Of a stretch of 64,000 bases of DNA, positions 14,001-26,700 are shown in pieces. Below the pieces are notes generated by a model. The model saw only the letters and a list, made by a program, of their open reading frames with translations, did no database searches and was not told the origin of the DNA. Every line of letters starts with the position of its first letter. Position 1 is the stretch's first letter. This DNA comes from Brachionus rotundiformis (lineage: Eukaryota; Rotifera; Eurotatoria; Ploima; Brachionidae), in NCBI GenBank assembly GCA_016802295.1, contig JAESIW010000180.1:922523-986522 (forward strand), in the 5' to 3' direction. Position numbers and translations under genes: made by a program.

Positions 14001-14425
14001 TAACTGAGAAAATAAAAAAAAAATAAATATAATTTAAGTAAAGTGTAATGAAAAAAGGACCATGTCCCCATCGAATTTTTAAATTAGTTGACAGATTATC
14101 ACTGACCTAAATCATAAAACTTTTTAAAATGATAATCAATTAAATTTGTTAATTAATTTTTAATGAAAGACATTTTTAAAACAAAGTTACATTTTATTTA
14201 AATTTACTGAAAAATATGTATTGCCGAGATATCTTTTTTGAAAATAATTTAAAATTAAAAAAAAATTATTTAAGAGTTATTTGATTTTTGTAAAAAAAAG
14301 TCTTATTCATTAAATCTTCGATCTGATAATTTTTAAAACGGGAAATAAAAAAATTTATTTAAAACAAATATTCGTTTTATTTACAATCTATTAGTAACTA
14401 TTTCTGTGATTTAAATTATCTAAGA
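11054..14425. other. AT-rich intergenic sequence
   Basis: No gene was seen. A minus-strand frame at 13554-13736 is a low-complexity Lys/Ile/Phe translation and is not supported. The stretch from about 14370 to 14425 is probably the 3' UTR of the innexin to the right; TTTATT at 14376-14381 is an AATAAA on the minus strand. Confidence 0.55.
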
Positions 14426-16697
14426 CTAGACATGTGTGTCCTTAGCATTTGCATTTGCGTTATTTGAATGATCAACCAGATAATTTGGTACATGTCTTGG
14501 TTGTAAATAATCTCGCTTGCGATCTTCTGGTGCACTTGGTACCAAATTTTGATTAAGGCTTAAATTAATGTTCTGCTTTAGGGGTTTTTTGAGTAAAGTT
14601 GGTGATGTCTTATGACCTGTTGAATTGGTCGAAGCATTCGACGAGCTCGACGATGGGGACGACATTATTGTCAAGTCTTCGCTGAATTCTGTATAATTAT
14701 TCTTGAAATTTTTCCACAATTCACTAATTACTTCAGTTATTATCAAATCGCTAGCACTGGAAGCCAAAATTCTCATGGCAAACACGCCATCATCCTTTAG
14801 ATAATTGAAAGTAAACTCTCTCATTAGTCTTTTTTCTCTGTCCACATCAACAAAATTAAAATTTCCTGAATCATTGTCAACCTTTTTTTGTTTTTTCGTT
14901 GGTGAATAATAATTGTAGATATCAAGATGGCGTTTAATGAATCTAAGCTTGTCTCCGGGTACCAGAATCTTGAAAGTCCAGTTTAGGTAGTCAGCAAATG
15001 AGCAAAGTGCGAGAATGCATAGCCAAAACCACATAAAAATGTAAATAACCTCGTTGAACAAATTTATCCGCAGAACGCACTGAACAGTCCAATCATGAGA
15101 ATTGCCAATTTCCCTAATCTTAAAGTCACAGTAAGTTACGCGCGGAAAATGGCGTAGTTCGTTCCATTCTTGACCAGTGAGCAGCATTTCTATTATCTCA
15201 ATTCCAAAAGCATGGTAATCATTACCAATAAATCGGTTCAAAAGAAACAACTGGCTAATGGCATTAGTAAGCCAGAGTGTTTTGACAAACATGTACAAAA
15301 CTACCAAGTAGTTGCCAAGTCTTTTTCCAGTCCAAAAACACATAGTGCTAAGAGCTATTTTTGTGTGGGTCCAAAGCTTTGAACAACATTGACTAAATTT
15401 GGACCCTGTTCGGTCATGCTTTGGACGATGGTAGTTCCTTGTACCATACAAACGTTCATACCTGCTTCGTCTAGCCCCTATATATCTTTCTATATTTCTG
15501 GTCAAATATTCCATTATTTTTTCCCTGTCGCCAAATTTATCCACACTCTCATATTTGATGGCCGCGTCTACCAAATTAACTAAGTCAAGACCACTGCGAA
15601 CATTCATTGTACGCCAAATAATTCGTGGTATATAGAACAAAATGGCTTGAAAAAGCAGCAAGAACGGTACCCATTGGTAGTATCTAATGCGGTTTTGGCG
15701 TCGCTCTCTTTCCGTCAAAGGCAATTCTTTGTCCATCGGAGTATACCAACTGCCTGCAATCCAACAATATGAGTCTGCATATTTTTCATAACTGGCCTTG
15801 AATTGGGCCGGTACCCAACAATCTAAATAAATTTAACTTTAAATATTTTGTAAAAAAAATCTATTTATCAAAAAATATAATTAATTTTTTAAACAAAGTT
15901 TAAAATTTTTTATTTATTAATCTTTAAATATTATTGCTTCTTATTTAATTGATTCATAAGTCTATTACTACAATTATTTTTTTAACTTAATAAATTCAAT
16001 TCTAAAAAATTCATTAGAAAATTTCTATTTTAAAAATTTTTATTTATAATAATAAATTAACTTTTAATTAAGCTGATTTAAATTTAAAAAAATGCTAATG
16101 GTCTAACAAATTGATTATTAAGTCTATTGATTATTCTTTTGAACATATTTAATTCTTTTCTGATGAAGATTCCAAATAATACCAGTTCTCTACGATAAAA
16201 TAACTTAATAAATACTATATATCTTTACATCGGCAAAATGTTAAAAATTTTATATTTTTATATTTTTTGAAAATTTTTCAGAAAATTTTTGTTTTGAAAA
16301 TAATATCTTAAAAGTTAGAATATTTTTATCAAAAATTTTAGTCAATTCTAATTTAATTGGGATTATTTTCACATTTTCTAATTTTTATCTTTTCTTGTAC
16401 ATACGCTCTGAGGTTGGTAAAAATAAACAACTATGACAAATTTTTAGTAATTAAAATATAAAATTGTTTTAAACTTTTTTAAAATAAATTTATTTGAATA
16501 CAGAAAAAAAATTCTGAGAAAAAAAGTGGCTTACCAATGGGATCACCTGCATATTGTTTAGTGGTAACAATAATAGCAAACAATACACATATAGCAACGG
16601 TGTATCGATGTGAGAGCCGATCCACGTGAGAATCGTCGTCTCTGACTGCCCGCAAATGCGATGCACTAATGCAAGTTAATGATCTAATTAAATCCAT
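14426..16697 (-). CDS. Innexin, two exons, 519 aa
   Basis: Innexins build gap-junction channels and hemichannels in the plasma membrane. Exons are 16697-16535 (163 nt) and 15822-14426, joined over a 712-bp intron in phase 1; 1560 nt in all. Residues 1-54 give the cytosolic N-terminus and TM1 (DRLSHRY then a hydrophobic run ending TTKQYAGDPI). The second exon opens with DCWVP, the first extracellular-loop cysteine (C56), with its partner at C74. The innexin signature YYQWVPF is at residues 102-108 at the start of TM2. The second loop has its Cys pair in RVTYCDF and VQCVL, followed by TM4. The cytosolic tail is long, Ser/Asn-rich and probably disordered. No N-glycosylation sequon occurs in either extracellular loop, as expected for a junctional channel. 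The exon-2 frame alone lacks TM1, so the upstream exon is needed. It is paralogous to the gene at 23764-27328. Confidence 0.95.
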
Positions 16698-19600
16698 GCT
16701 GTTACTTATTCTAAGCTAAACAATCATTTCATATCCATTTGCCAATCTTTGGTCAACTATTTTTGAGTTTTTTATCTAAAATTAAAAAGGAAAAAAATTC
16801 ATATCTAACATTCTTTCCTCATGGATCATTTTCCATATTCAATTAAAAATACTCTAATTTATTTGACTATCTGCCTTTGATTCCATTTCCGACTCTCAGT
16901 GTCTTAAAGGAATTAAGCGGACACAAATTATTTATATTGCTTCCTTAAACAAGTTGGCTTTTAATGAGATTAAAAAGCTATGTCATTCGCCTCTAATTAA
17001 TATCAAAATTCTCGGCGGATGCCCAATTTTCAATTCATCTATATAAACTGCTGCTTAAATCTGCTACTAATACTTAGACCAAGAACTCATAAATAGATAA
17101 GATATTTGTTTGTAGTTTTAAATTTAGGTAAACAAACTTTTGGGCATGTTTTTTTTATTTGCCGTTTTTTAGCAAATTAAAGCTAGTCTTAGCTCAGACT
17201 GATAAGTAATTAATTAGATTAGACGCTTGAGCGAATACTGTATCCTTAAAGGCTCATTTATCTTAAGGCTTTTAATTAAAAGCTTATTTAAGGCTTTAAT
17301 TAAGTGGATTAAACTTATGGTCTTTTTTCAAAGTCTCTTATCTCTAAATTAAATTATTTATCGCCTTCTGTATCTTAAAACAGATAAATAAACGACTTAT
17401 TCAAAATAGAATTCTTATAGACTGTATTCTTTCAATTTTTAACTATTGGAATTTTTTTAGCCCAAAATTCAATTTCGATTTGATTAAATAATTTTAAAAG
17501 TCAAGTTATAATTGAAAAATATGCTAATATTTCGCTTTTTAACTAATCAATATTAAATTTTTAATTTTATATGGTATTTATAAGATTTTATAAGGTTCAC
17601 TTTTTGTTTTTAATCAGAATAAATAATTAATGCCTTTTTATTATGAAATAATAGAAGAATCGAAGAGAAATCTTTAAATATAAAAATTGGTTAAAGGATT
17701 GAGTTTATTTAGTAGAAATATGGCAAGATATTCAACTCTAACTATTTTGAAATCAGCGAAAATAATTTTTTAATCATAATTAGCTAAAAACAATTTGAAC
17801 TTTTATTAATTTTTTCTAATTAAGAAATTTAAAAAGGAAATAAACAACAAGCCATTGGGCTTTAATTTATTAGCTTAGTAAAAAAACCTGTCGGAAGAGC
17901 ATGCACATAAAATTTTCTTAATATATCCTTGTTAATCTCTTTAATTAACAATTGAAAAAATATATGATTTAAAACTTGAAATTTATTGTTTTATTTAATA
18001 ATTTTTTAATTACATTTATTAATTAAATAGAAACTCTTGTTATCTAATTGAAATAATAAAGAATATATTTTCACATTTGATACTAAAATGGAAGTCAAAT
18101 TTAAATGATTAAAGAATAAATTCGTTTTTCCAAATTGAATTTCTTGTCTAAGCAAATAATTTTTTAATAAAGAAACCTTGCGAAATAAATAATTAATTAA
18201 TGGCAGAAAAATTAGATCTAAAACTAAAAATATAATATGTGATTTTACTCTTATACTAACTTATAACTTGATAATGGATGAAAATAATATAATTCCATAA
18301 AATTGACCATGTCAGAAATAAATTTTAAAGACAACAAAATATTTTGATATTCTACCAAAATTGAAGATCCAACGACAAAATGAACTCAAAATTCTGTTCA
18401 TCCAAGACCCCTTTCTAATGACCAGAAAAGCATCTGTGGCCACTACCATCTTGTGTTATCTTTATCATGATATCCTTTAAAAAAATTAAAGCCTAAGCCT
18501 AACAATTAGGTTTACTATTTGGTCTCTGAAGAACAGTCCAATTACCAAGCCAAAATTTATTGGCAAAAATCAATAGCCTTTGATGAACACCACGCCTCAA
18601 TCTATAATCTAAGTTCAAAAGTATAAAACCATATACTTTACCTTCATAAAGTTGCCATATATGGTTTACCATTTTATTTAGCATTAGATTTTGCGCTCCA
18701 ATTTTTATCCAATTTTTAAAGTTAGTTAAAAAAAGTCACTCCGTATCTTTAACTATTTAATATAAAAAATAATAATATATTCATATTCTTAGATAAAACT
18801 GGCTTTATCATTTAAAACACTTGAAAACAATTGAAAATAATGAGTTTATTAAACTAATAGTTTCGTTTTCTGTAAATAAAAGAATTGAATAGGACTTAAC
18901 AAAGCTAAAAAATTAATATTTAAAATTTCGTGTTTAAGAAACCTAATTAATTATTAAAATTTGTTTAAGAATGAAATATATCCGACTAGACTTGTCTGAA
19001 AAATTTAACCTGCACAAAAAACTAGTAATTATCAATTAAAAGAATTAAATAGTCAAGTGAACGGCGCATTTAGTTAGTCAAAACTTAAAATTTCATTTTA
19101 ATCAATAAATCATTTGAGTAAAGGTAGCTAAATAGAAATTAATAAATCTCACATAGTTTTAGGAAATTATTCACTATATTCTTGTTATTTATCGATTGCA
19201 AAATTCCCAAAGTTTTATTTTCAATTTGGACAAATAAATCCAAACACTCGGTTAATAAACAATAAAAATATAATTTTAGAAAATTTCCTCTTCAGATATT
19301 TACAATTTCCGCTTAAGCTCAATTGGATTTAGCATGGCCAAAATGATGGTGACACAAGGATACCCAAGAGATTGAAATCGATCGTGTCTCGATCGCTTAA
19401 AGTCTCATTAAACTAATAAGACACTTCCTTGTAAATAAAAATTTATTATAAAAAAAATATTATTATTTTTTCTTTAAAAATAGCCAAATTTAAACTCTAA
19501 TTTTCCGATAATGGAATTTATTTAATTTTTCTCGCACTCGGTCTACGCCGAGTTTTTAATTAGCTTTCCGAGGCTCATATTTAAACCAGCATGCATTCTC

Positions 19601-20699
19601 TTCTTTTACTAATTAAAGGCCAACACTTGAAACCTTGCCTTTAATAGCTGTTAATTAGCTTAAGTTTTGGATTCAGAGGACATTACCCCTCTTTTATTTT
19701 TTAATAAAAATCAAAAAAAATAATGAAAAATGTTTTATTTTATTTACAATTTACAAACCAAGTTGTTGATATTTTGTTAATATGTTAACAATAACAAAAA
19801 TGCGGAAAATAATTTTCGAATAAATTAAAATCGATTTCTTTATGAGAAAAAATTATCTTTTTGAATTAGTTGATTAATTATTTAATGCGTGGCGGATTAT
19901 CTTCTTAATTAAATTTTAATCAATGTTTCTTTAAATTTAATTTTGATATCACAGCAGATAATTTTTGATTTCAGGATAAAATTAAAATAAAATTTTAAAT
20001 GTATATTATTTAATAATACACATATACACTAATTTAATTTATGATTTATAATCATGGACTGTAAAATTAGGAAAAATAATTATCTGTGTCATTCTTATCG
20101 GGCAAAGTTTAAAAAATTAAATAAAATTTGAGATAAGATAATTAGTTAAAAATTTTTTTTTTTAATTAATTGGTGACTAAATCTATTATAATCTGAATTA
20201 AAGTAAATTAAAATTATTTTTTAAAGCATATCTGGTGTTACATACTTTTAAAATACCTATTGCATAATCATCTATTAAAATGAATCTAATTTTTTCATTT
20301 GTTTAAATTGGCAAATTGATGATCAAAACAGGAAGGAGGTATAAACGCTGACAAAAATAATGCCTTACTTAATATCTAGCCTCAGGCTAATGTTAACTCT
20401 TACTAAATCATTTTTAACTATAAATAAGTACAATTCTGCATTTTTTAGAGAATTTTAAATTTAATTATTTTTTTGTATTTATTTGTATATCTGTATTCAG
20501 CTAAAGCTCCTTCAGAATAAAATATAATTTAAAAAATCAAAATCAAAATATAATAAAATAAAAACGAAAAATCAAAAAGATTAAATAAAAAATAGCAAAA
20601 ATAAAATAAATTGTAGATGTAAACAAAAAAAAGATTTATTTTAATATTTTGAACATTAGTGTGCAAAATGATGAATGAATGATAAGAATGACTGATAAA
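16698..20699. other. AT-rich intergenic sequence
   Basis: This is the region upstream of the first innexin and should contain its promoter, but I cannot point to a specific element. A minus-strand frame at 18499-18684 is unsupported. Confidence 0.5.
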
Positions 20700-21410
20700 G
20701 AACCTGATGTTGGAATCGTGCTATGGTCGAATCTGAATGGAATCACCAAGCAACACTAGCAGCTAATAGAGCTACAATGGTATTGGGACAATTGAGTAGA
20801 GCTTTTAATAGTTGGACATTAAGCACTTTTAAGAAACTTTATCGTGCGTTTGTTAGACCTCACCTGCCCCTAAACAAAGAAGGATATCAACATTTTGGAA
20901 AAAATTCAAGCGAGCGCAGCAAGGCTTGTCAAGTCCTGCTGTCAACTCAACTATGAAGAAAGGCTACAAATACTAGGAATAACCAACCTAAAAGTGAGAA
21001 GAGAGAGAGGTTATCTTATCGAATGCTTCAAGATTAGTAAAGGTTTGTAAAGTTGACTGGCATAGTCGGAGTAAACAAATGAGTCTATTGCTTTCGGACG
21101 CTCCTGCTGGTGGTAACATTCGGGGTCAAAAGCAGAGATTGGTAAAGCAATACACAAAGATAAGTCACAGAGAGAATTTTATTTTAAATCGAGTGGTTGA
21201 TAACTGGAATAAATTACCATCTGAAGTATTGACAGCAACATGAAAAGACAATTTTAAAAAGAAACTGAATAATTTTTAGCGTCAGATCAACTACAATTAA
21301 ACAAATCTTATTCTTTTTTTATCTTATTTTTTGTAACTCGTTTTAACTACAATAGTGAGACTCTTAGTCTTGCTCTACAGGCTATTGTGGTTATTATTAT
21401 TGTAATAGAA
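20700..21410 (+). mobile_element. Decayed LINE, reverse transcriptase C-terminal part and 3' end
   Basis: The frame from 20723 reads ANRATMVLGQLSRAFNSWT then LYRAFVRPHL, the classic thumb region of CR1/Jockey-like elements. It then shifts frame and continues as YEERLQILGITNLKVRRERG at about 20955-21010 and a WNKLPSEV-like motif near 21210. Stops and frameshifts show it is dead. The 3' side ends in a TTATTATTATT microsatellite near 21395, a tail common in such LINEs. It lies in the spacer between the two innexin genes. Confidence 0.75.
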
Positions 21411-22659
21411 ACTGGAAGGTTATTTTGATTTTAAATAATCAATAATCGAAAATAATCAATTTTCTTATTAAAATATAAAAATACTATTTGATAAATGAGA
21501 ATATATATTATTAATATTATTATAATTAAAGAAAATTGTTTGATTATCAGATTCAATTTATCCTTTAGAGGCATCAGAAGCTAATAGTGTCTTGGATTAT
21601 TTAAAAATTTCATTTTGATACTTGGAGAAAAGCGGTATTACCATTGGTAAGACATTGCCTTGGTACGACTTCACCTTAAAAGTGGTATCAAATCGAAGTT
21701 CTCTTCCTGAGTATTCTATTTATTAAAAAATTTATTCAAGAGAGTCCCCCAGGGTTCGTCCGAAAAGCTTACACCTTCATTTAAACCGAATTTCTAAAAA
21801 AAAATTTATCTAGTAAAAAATTAGATAAGAAATTTTGAAAGAGATTTAAATTTACAGCATATTTAAAGTAATATGAATGAAATAAAATTAAACAATGGAA
21901 AAGAGTTAAATACTAGAAAATTGATTTATTTGTATTTACTATTTTGGAGATTGTTGAAGACATCCAGAGATCCTTCCTGAGTATGTTTAATTCATTTTAT
22001 TGGTAAAATTTAAAAAAAAAATTTAAAAAGAATTGTTTGGTATGTTTAACTATTGCAACCACCACTAAATATTGTAATGCAGAATAATTTCCCAAAAAGT
22101 AAAGGAGATTAAATTTGGTAGAATTTACAAGATGTATTTCAATTCGAACCTATTCCAGATCTAGGAAATTATAACAAAAGTATGCCTCACTTCTAGTTTA
22201 TAACCTATTCTTTTCAATAATTTATCACTCTTCATAAAGTATAAAATTCATTAAAATTTTTCATTTGAGCCTTATTTTAATATTACAGACCTCACTTTTT
22301 CTGATTTTCCTTTTTTTTTTCTTGTAGCAAAGGATTTACCTAATCAATACCAAATTGATACTAAGTAAAAATTATACTCAACAGCCAACTCAGACTATTG
22401 ACAGATTATTTATGTTTTAAATTTATGATCGAATTTAATTAATTTCATTTATCTTTCTCAAAATATTGCATTCAATTTTTCTAATTATAAATTTTAATTC
22501 AGAGATGTATTCTGATGTTTATTAAATCATGTTTACCAATTACAGTAAGAAAACTTAAGTCATGCAACAGTGCCGTTCGGAGCTGCCAAGATGAACTGTT
22601 CCCTTTAGATTATATTTTTAATAAAAATAATAAATAATACAGATAAGAAGTTTGAATTG
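21411..22659. other. AT-rich spacer between the innexins
   Basis: No gene seen. A short motif at 21755-21825 (AAAAGCTT ... AAACCGAATT ... TTATCTAGT) resembles one at about 105-165, so a diverged dispersed repeat is possible. Confidence 0.4.
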
Positions 22660-22915
22660 TGAAGCAAGGTTAGCTAATTTAGGATAAGAAGTAAATTATG
22701 TGGAATGTCTGAGTATGTTGGAAAAAAAAAATGGGAATCTGAGAGTGATCTTAGACACACGAATGATGACATATACAAAAATACAAATTTAGAGCCACTG
22801 AACCAATGCATCAATAATAAAATACTATGGTGTTTTGGATATGTACTTAGGAAATGTGTAAAAACAGAGCCCTTCAATTGACGCCTCAAGGACGACAAAA
22901 GATAGTAAAGAAGAA
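22660..22915 (+). mobile_element. Possible fragment of an endonuclease-type LINE tail
   Basis: Translation near 22795-22890 reads LNQCINNKILWCFGYVLRK, similar to the RWFGHVLRK motif that follows the reverse transcriptase in the LINE family also seen at 63190-63780. Only this short stretch is convincing. Confidence 0.35.
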
Positions 22916-23116
22916 GTAATCTATTTACAACTAGAGAAAAAATCTAGGAAAATTCTTTAATAAAATTTAAGATTTTAAATGTATTCTCAATACCTCCATA
23001 TTTAAGGATTTGGATAATTTAGATATCAAGAGATACTAATAAAATTTGATTAAAAATAAAATTTTAAACAAATTAAATTACTCAAATTTAAATAGGAAGA
23101 ATCTTCTAAACAGAAT

Positions 23117-23367
23117 AATAGAAAAGCAAAGTAAAATTTTTGATCAAATTTCAAGCGCTCAGTCTTGCTCAAACGTTTTTAGATGCGCAATTAAATTTCA
23201 TCGCTGATTTTTTATTCTTTTAACATTTCAGAGCTTTATTTTCAAACTTTTGAAAAAAAGGATTGTAATTTCTAAAAATGCAATGAAATTTAATTGCGCA
23301 TCTAAAAATGTTTGAGCAAGACTGAGCGCTTGAAATTTGATCAAAAATTTTACTTTGCTTAATAGAA
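23117..23367. mobile_element. Short foldback element: 78-bp arms, 81-bp loop, flanking duplication
   Basis: Arms 23124-23201 and 23283-23360 are reverse complements with one mismatch seen. Both outer ends read AAGCAAAG. Immediately outside lies the direct repeat AATAGAA (23117-23123 and 23361-23367; identity runs to AATAGAAAAG), placed as a target-site duplication would be. This marks a small non-autonomous DNA transposon of hAT- or MULE-like type rather than a chance hairpin. A transcript would fold into a long near-perfect stem. It lies about 400 bp beyond the 3' end of the second innexin. Confidence 0.8.
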
Positions 23368-23763
23368 AAGTAAATTCTTTTTTTACTAAAGTAGGAGTAT
23401 GTTTAGCCTTCATGGTCAGTAGCTCGAAATTTTGGATCACTTAATCTTTACCATTTAAATATAGTTCTGTAACAAATTTTCTAATTAAAAAATGTTTAAA
23501 GTCTTATTTGAAGAATTGTTCTTATAACCATGTTCAGTAAAATTTGACCATAAACATCGAATTACCATATTTAACTTTAATTAATATTACAAAATACTAA
23601 ATCTTCTAATCAATTAATTTTATTTTAATTAATATTCTTTTTATTATTTTTAAAAATAATTACAAGCCTGCTTAGTTACCTTGGAAAATATCTGCTGTTA
23701 CCAAAATTGGCAAAATTTGAAAAATTTTATTTACTTCCTGATGAAACTATGGTAAACTCTTAT

Positions 23764-26700
23764 TCAAATTCGTTGCTCGCTTTGATTTCTTTTTTTGAGC
23801 TTTGAAATGCTCAATTCATTACCGGATGATTCTGACTTTTTTCTAGACTTGGCTTTTTTGAGCTTTAATTTGGACAAAGTAAACAAACTGTGCTCGTCAT
23901 TTGTCCGATAATTATTGATAAATTTAAATTTTAACCAAAGACTTTCGATTATGTCGCTGACTATTAAGCTAGAAGCGTTTTGTTCAACCACTTTAAGGGC
24001 AAAAATGGTGTCATTGTTAAAGTACAATTGACAAAACTTTTCAAAAACTACAATTTCGTCCTGGTTATTTTCCATTTCTTCGCTATCAGAAGATTGATGG
24101 CGCCAATTTTGGGACGAATTCAGATGAATCAATTCCAAGTATTTCAAGGCAAACAACTTGCGGTAATAGTCGGAAAAAAACATCAAGTTAAGAAGCTTAA
24201 AGCATAGGTCGGCAAGAGTTACTGTGCCGCAAAAAACTATCCAGTACCAGACCAGAACAAATATAACCTCATTAAAGAGATTAATTCCCAAGACACATTG
24301 AATCAAGTATGGGTGCACGGTGCCAACTTCTCGGATGTAAATTTCGCACAAAGTCATGCGCGGAAACACGTCCATGTGAGGCCATTCGATTTCATAGAAA
24401 AATGATTTCAAAAAGGTGATTCCAATGCGGTAGAAATTGTTGCCAATTAAGCGATTTAGAGCAAAAATTTGTCCCATGGAAACAGTGAGATACAACAATT
24501 TGGTAAACAAGTACAGATAGGATAGATAATTTTTGGATACATTTATGTCAGGATTGTATTCTGGCAAGTTCTTATTTGGCTTGTTAATCTTTTGTCTTTT
24601 TGTTTCAGGAGACCTTGAAGAAGAATGGTCGGAGCATCTGCTCCTAGATGATTGTCTTTCGTATTCGTTCAGCATTTGGTCAATTTCGTACTTTTGATCC
24701 AAGCAGACAGGCTTATTTTCTTTTAATTTGTGCCTTTTTCGCCTATTTGTATGCTCGTTGTAGCGAATGGTACGCAGTAAGTTTTTGCAAATGTAGACCA
24801 GAATTTTTTCCTTGCTATGAAGAGCTTCAACATTTTCGTATTTCTTGGCTGCATCGACCAAGTTACGCAAATTAATTCCGTATTTGCTGTTCAATGAGAG
24901 CCAAAAAACTCGTGGAAAATACATGCTCACTGCCAGTAGGAGGAGGATAAATGGAGTCCATTGATAGTAGCGAATACGGTTTGAGTAGCGCTGGGTTGGA
25001 TCAACTGGTATATCTATCTCGGTAGATGAGACATAGTAGGTTCCATTTACGAAACACAAGGTTTCTGCATACCTTTCATAAGACGTTTTGAATTCAGGGG
25101 GAGCCCAACAATCTTTTAAAAAATTAAATTAAATTTTTTTTTTATTAGTAGGCAGGTTTATCTAAAAAATTTTCTTAATTATTCAAATATTTGTTCAACT
25201 CTTACTGGAATCAATTATTTATAAATTTAATTCTAATTGGCAAAAGTTTTCAAGAGCTATTCAAGATTATTTCAAGTACTGGTTTATTAGATTATAGAAA
25301 TTAAATTGTTAATTAAAAAGCTGTATCTTATTTTTACCAATATCATAGCCAGTTTTCTATCATTTAGAGTACAGTAGTAGTAGCAGTATTGACAGATCAG
25401 CTAGTGTTTCCCAGATGCCAATCTTAGAACCTCTTTTCTGATTATTTTTTGACAACAAGGTTCATAAACATTTGTAAAAAATATGCTGATGATACAAAAC
25501 AGTTATTAAATTCTTAAAGGACAAATTTTTGTTTTAAACTAAAGACCAGTCTCATTAAAATCGATGGTTATGGAAAAATTTTACAGGATGAAATTATTAC
25601 TTTCCTATTAATGAACAAGTTAATCAACGAAAAGCTGCATGGTTTAATGCCAGGCAAATTATGTACCACAAATCTAATTGAGCTTGTTGACAGAGTAATA
25701 TATGAGGTCGAAAATGGAAACATAATCGATATCATATACCCTGACTTCTCTAAAGCATTTGATAAAGTAAAGTGTAAAACAATGTATTTTGGTTTAAATA
25801 GAAATAAACTGGAGTTCCAATCTTAGATGGGGCAGTGACCCTTAAAGAAATTGTTGAAGAAAAGGACCTCGGTGTTTTTGTGCCTAATGATCTAAAATTG
25901 AACAACAAATAATGTTCATCTGCGGTATCTAAAGCCAACAGAACATGAAACTAGAGAAGGAAATGTGCAAAACTACATCAAGATATAACTTTCTGACCCA
26001 CAGAATGGTTTCAAATGGAAAGCTTTACCGCAAAGTGTTGTCTACTCAGAGACATTTAATGGCTTTAAAGCGGGTATCGACATAGAAGTGTTTGATATTG
26101 AACAAAGAAAGAAACTAAAGAGTGCCACAGCTCTTATAAAGCTAGATGCCGAAAGGCATTAGTATACATTTCTATACTACTACATTATAACTACTACGTG
26201 AGTTTGACTTGGTTACTTACTTGGTTTTAAATCAAATATTCAAAAATTTTACCAATTACTTATTTATATACCTAAAAATGGAAAATTTGGAAAAATTTCG
26301 GACTAAAAAGTCCAGGACAAAAATGAGTCTATTGAATTTTATTTCGAAAAATTGACTTAATAATTTACCTTGGTCAGAAAATATCTTAAAAAAGTTACTT
26401 AACATCAATTTATATATTAAGGTATCATTGATAACTGATAATCTTGGATTTTTTTTCAGACTTGTTTTTTGAACAAAATATTCCAAAAATTTTAATAATT
26501 TTAAATTAAATTATAAATTTATTTAATTAATTTTTTAAAATTTTCAATTTCGATTTTCAATATAAAATAAGTAAAAAGTATAAAATCAGAATTTTGAATC
26601 GATTAAAGTTGATTTTTAATTCATCGATGAAAATTAGACCTAATGATGTTTGATTAAAATGACCTAAAAATGGACAAATAAGCTTTGGATAAGAAAATGT

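Noticed and set aside
18499..18684. Minus-strand frame with LRRGVHQRLLIFANKF
   Set aside because: Slightly less biased translation, but no recognisable family, no splice context and no second copy found.
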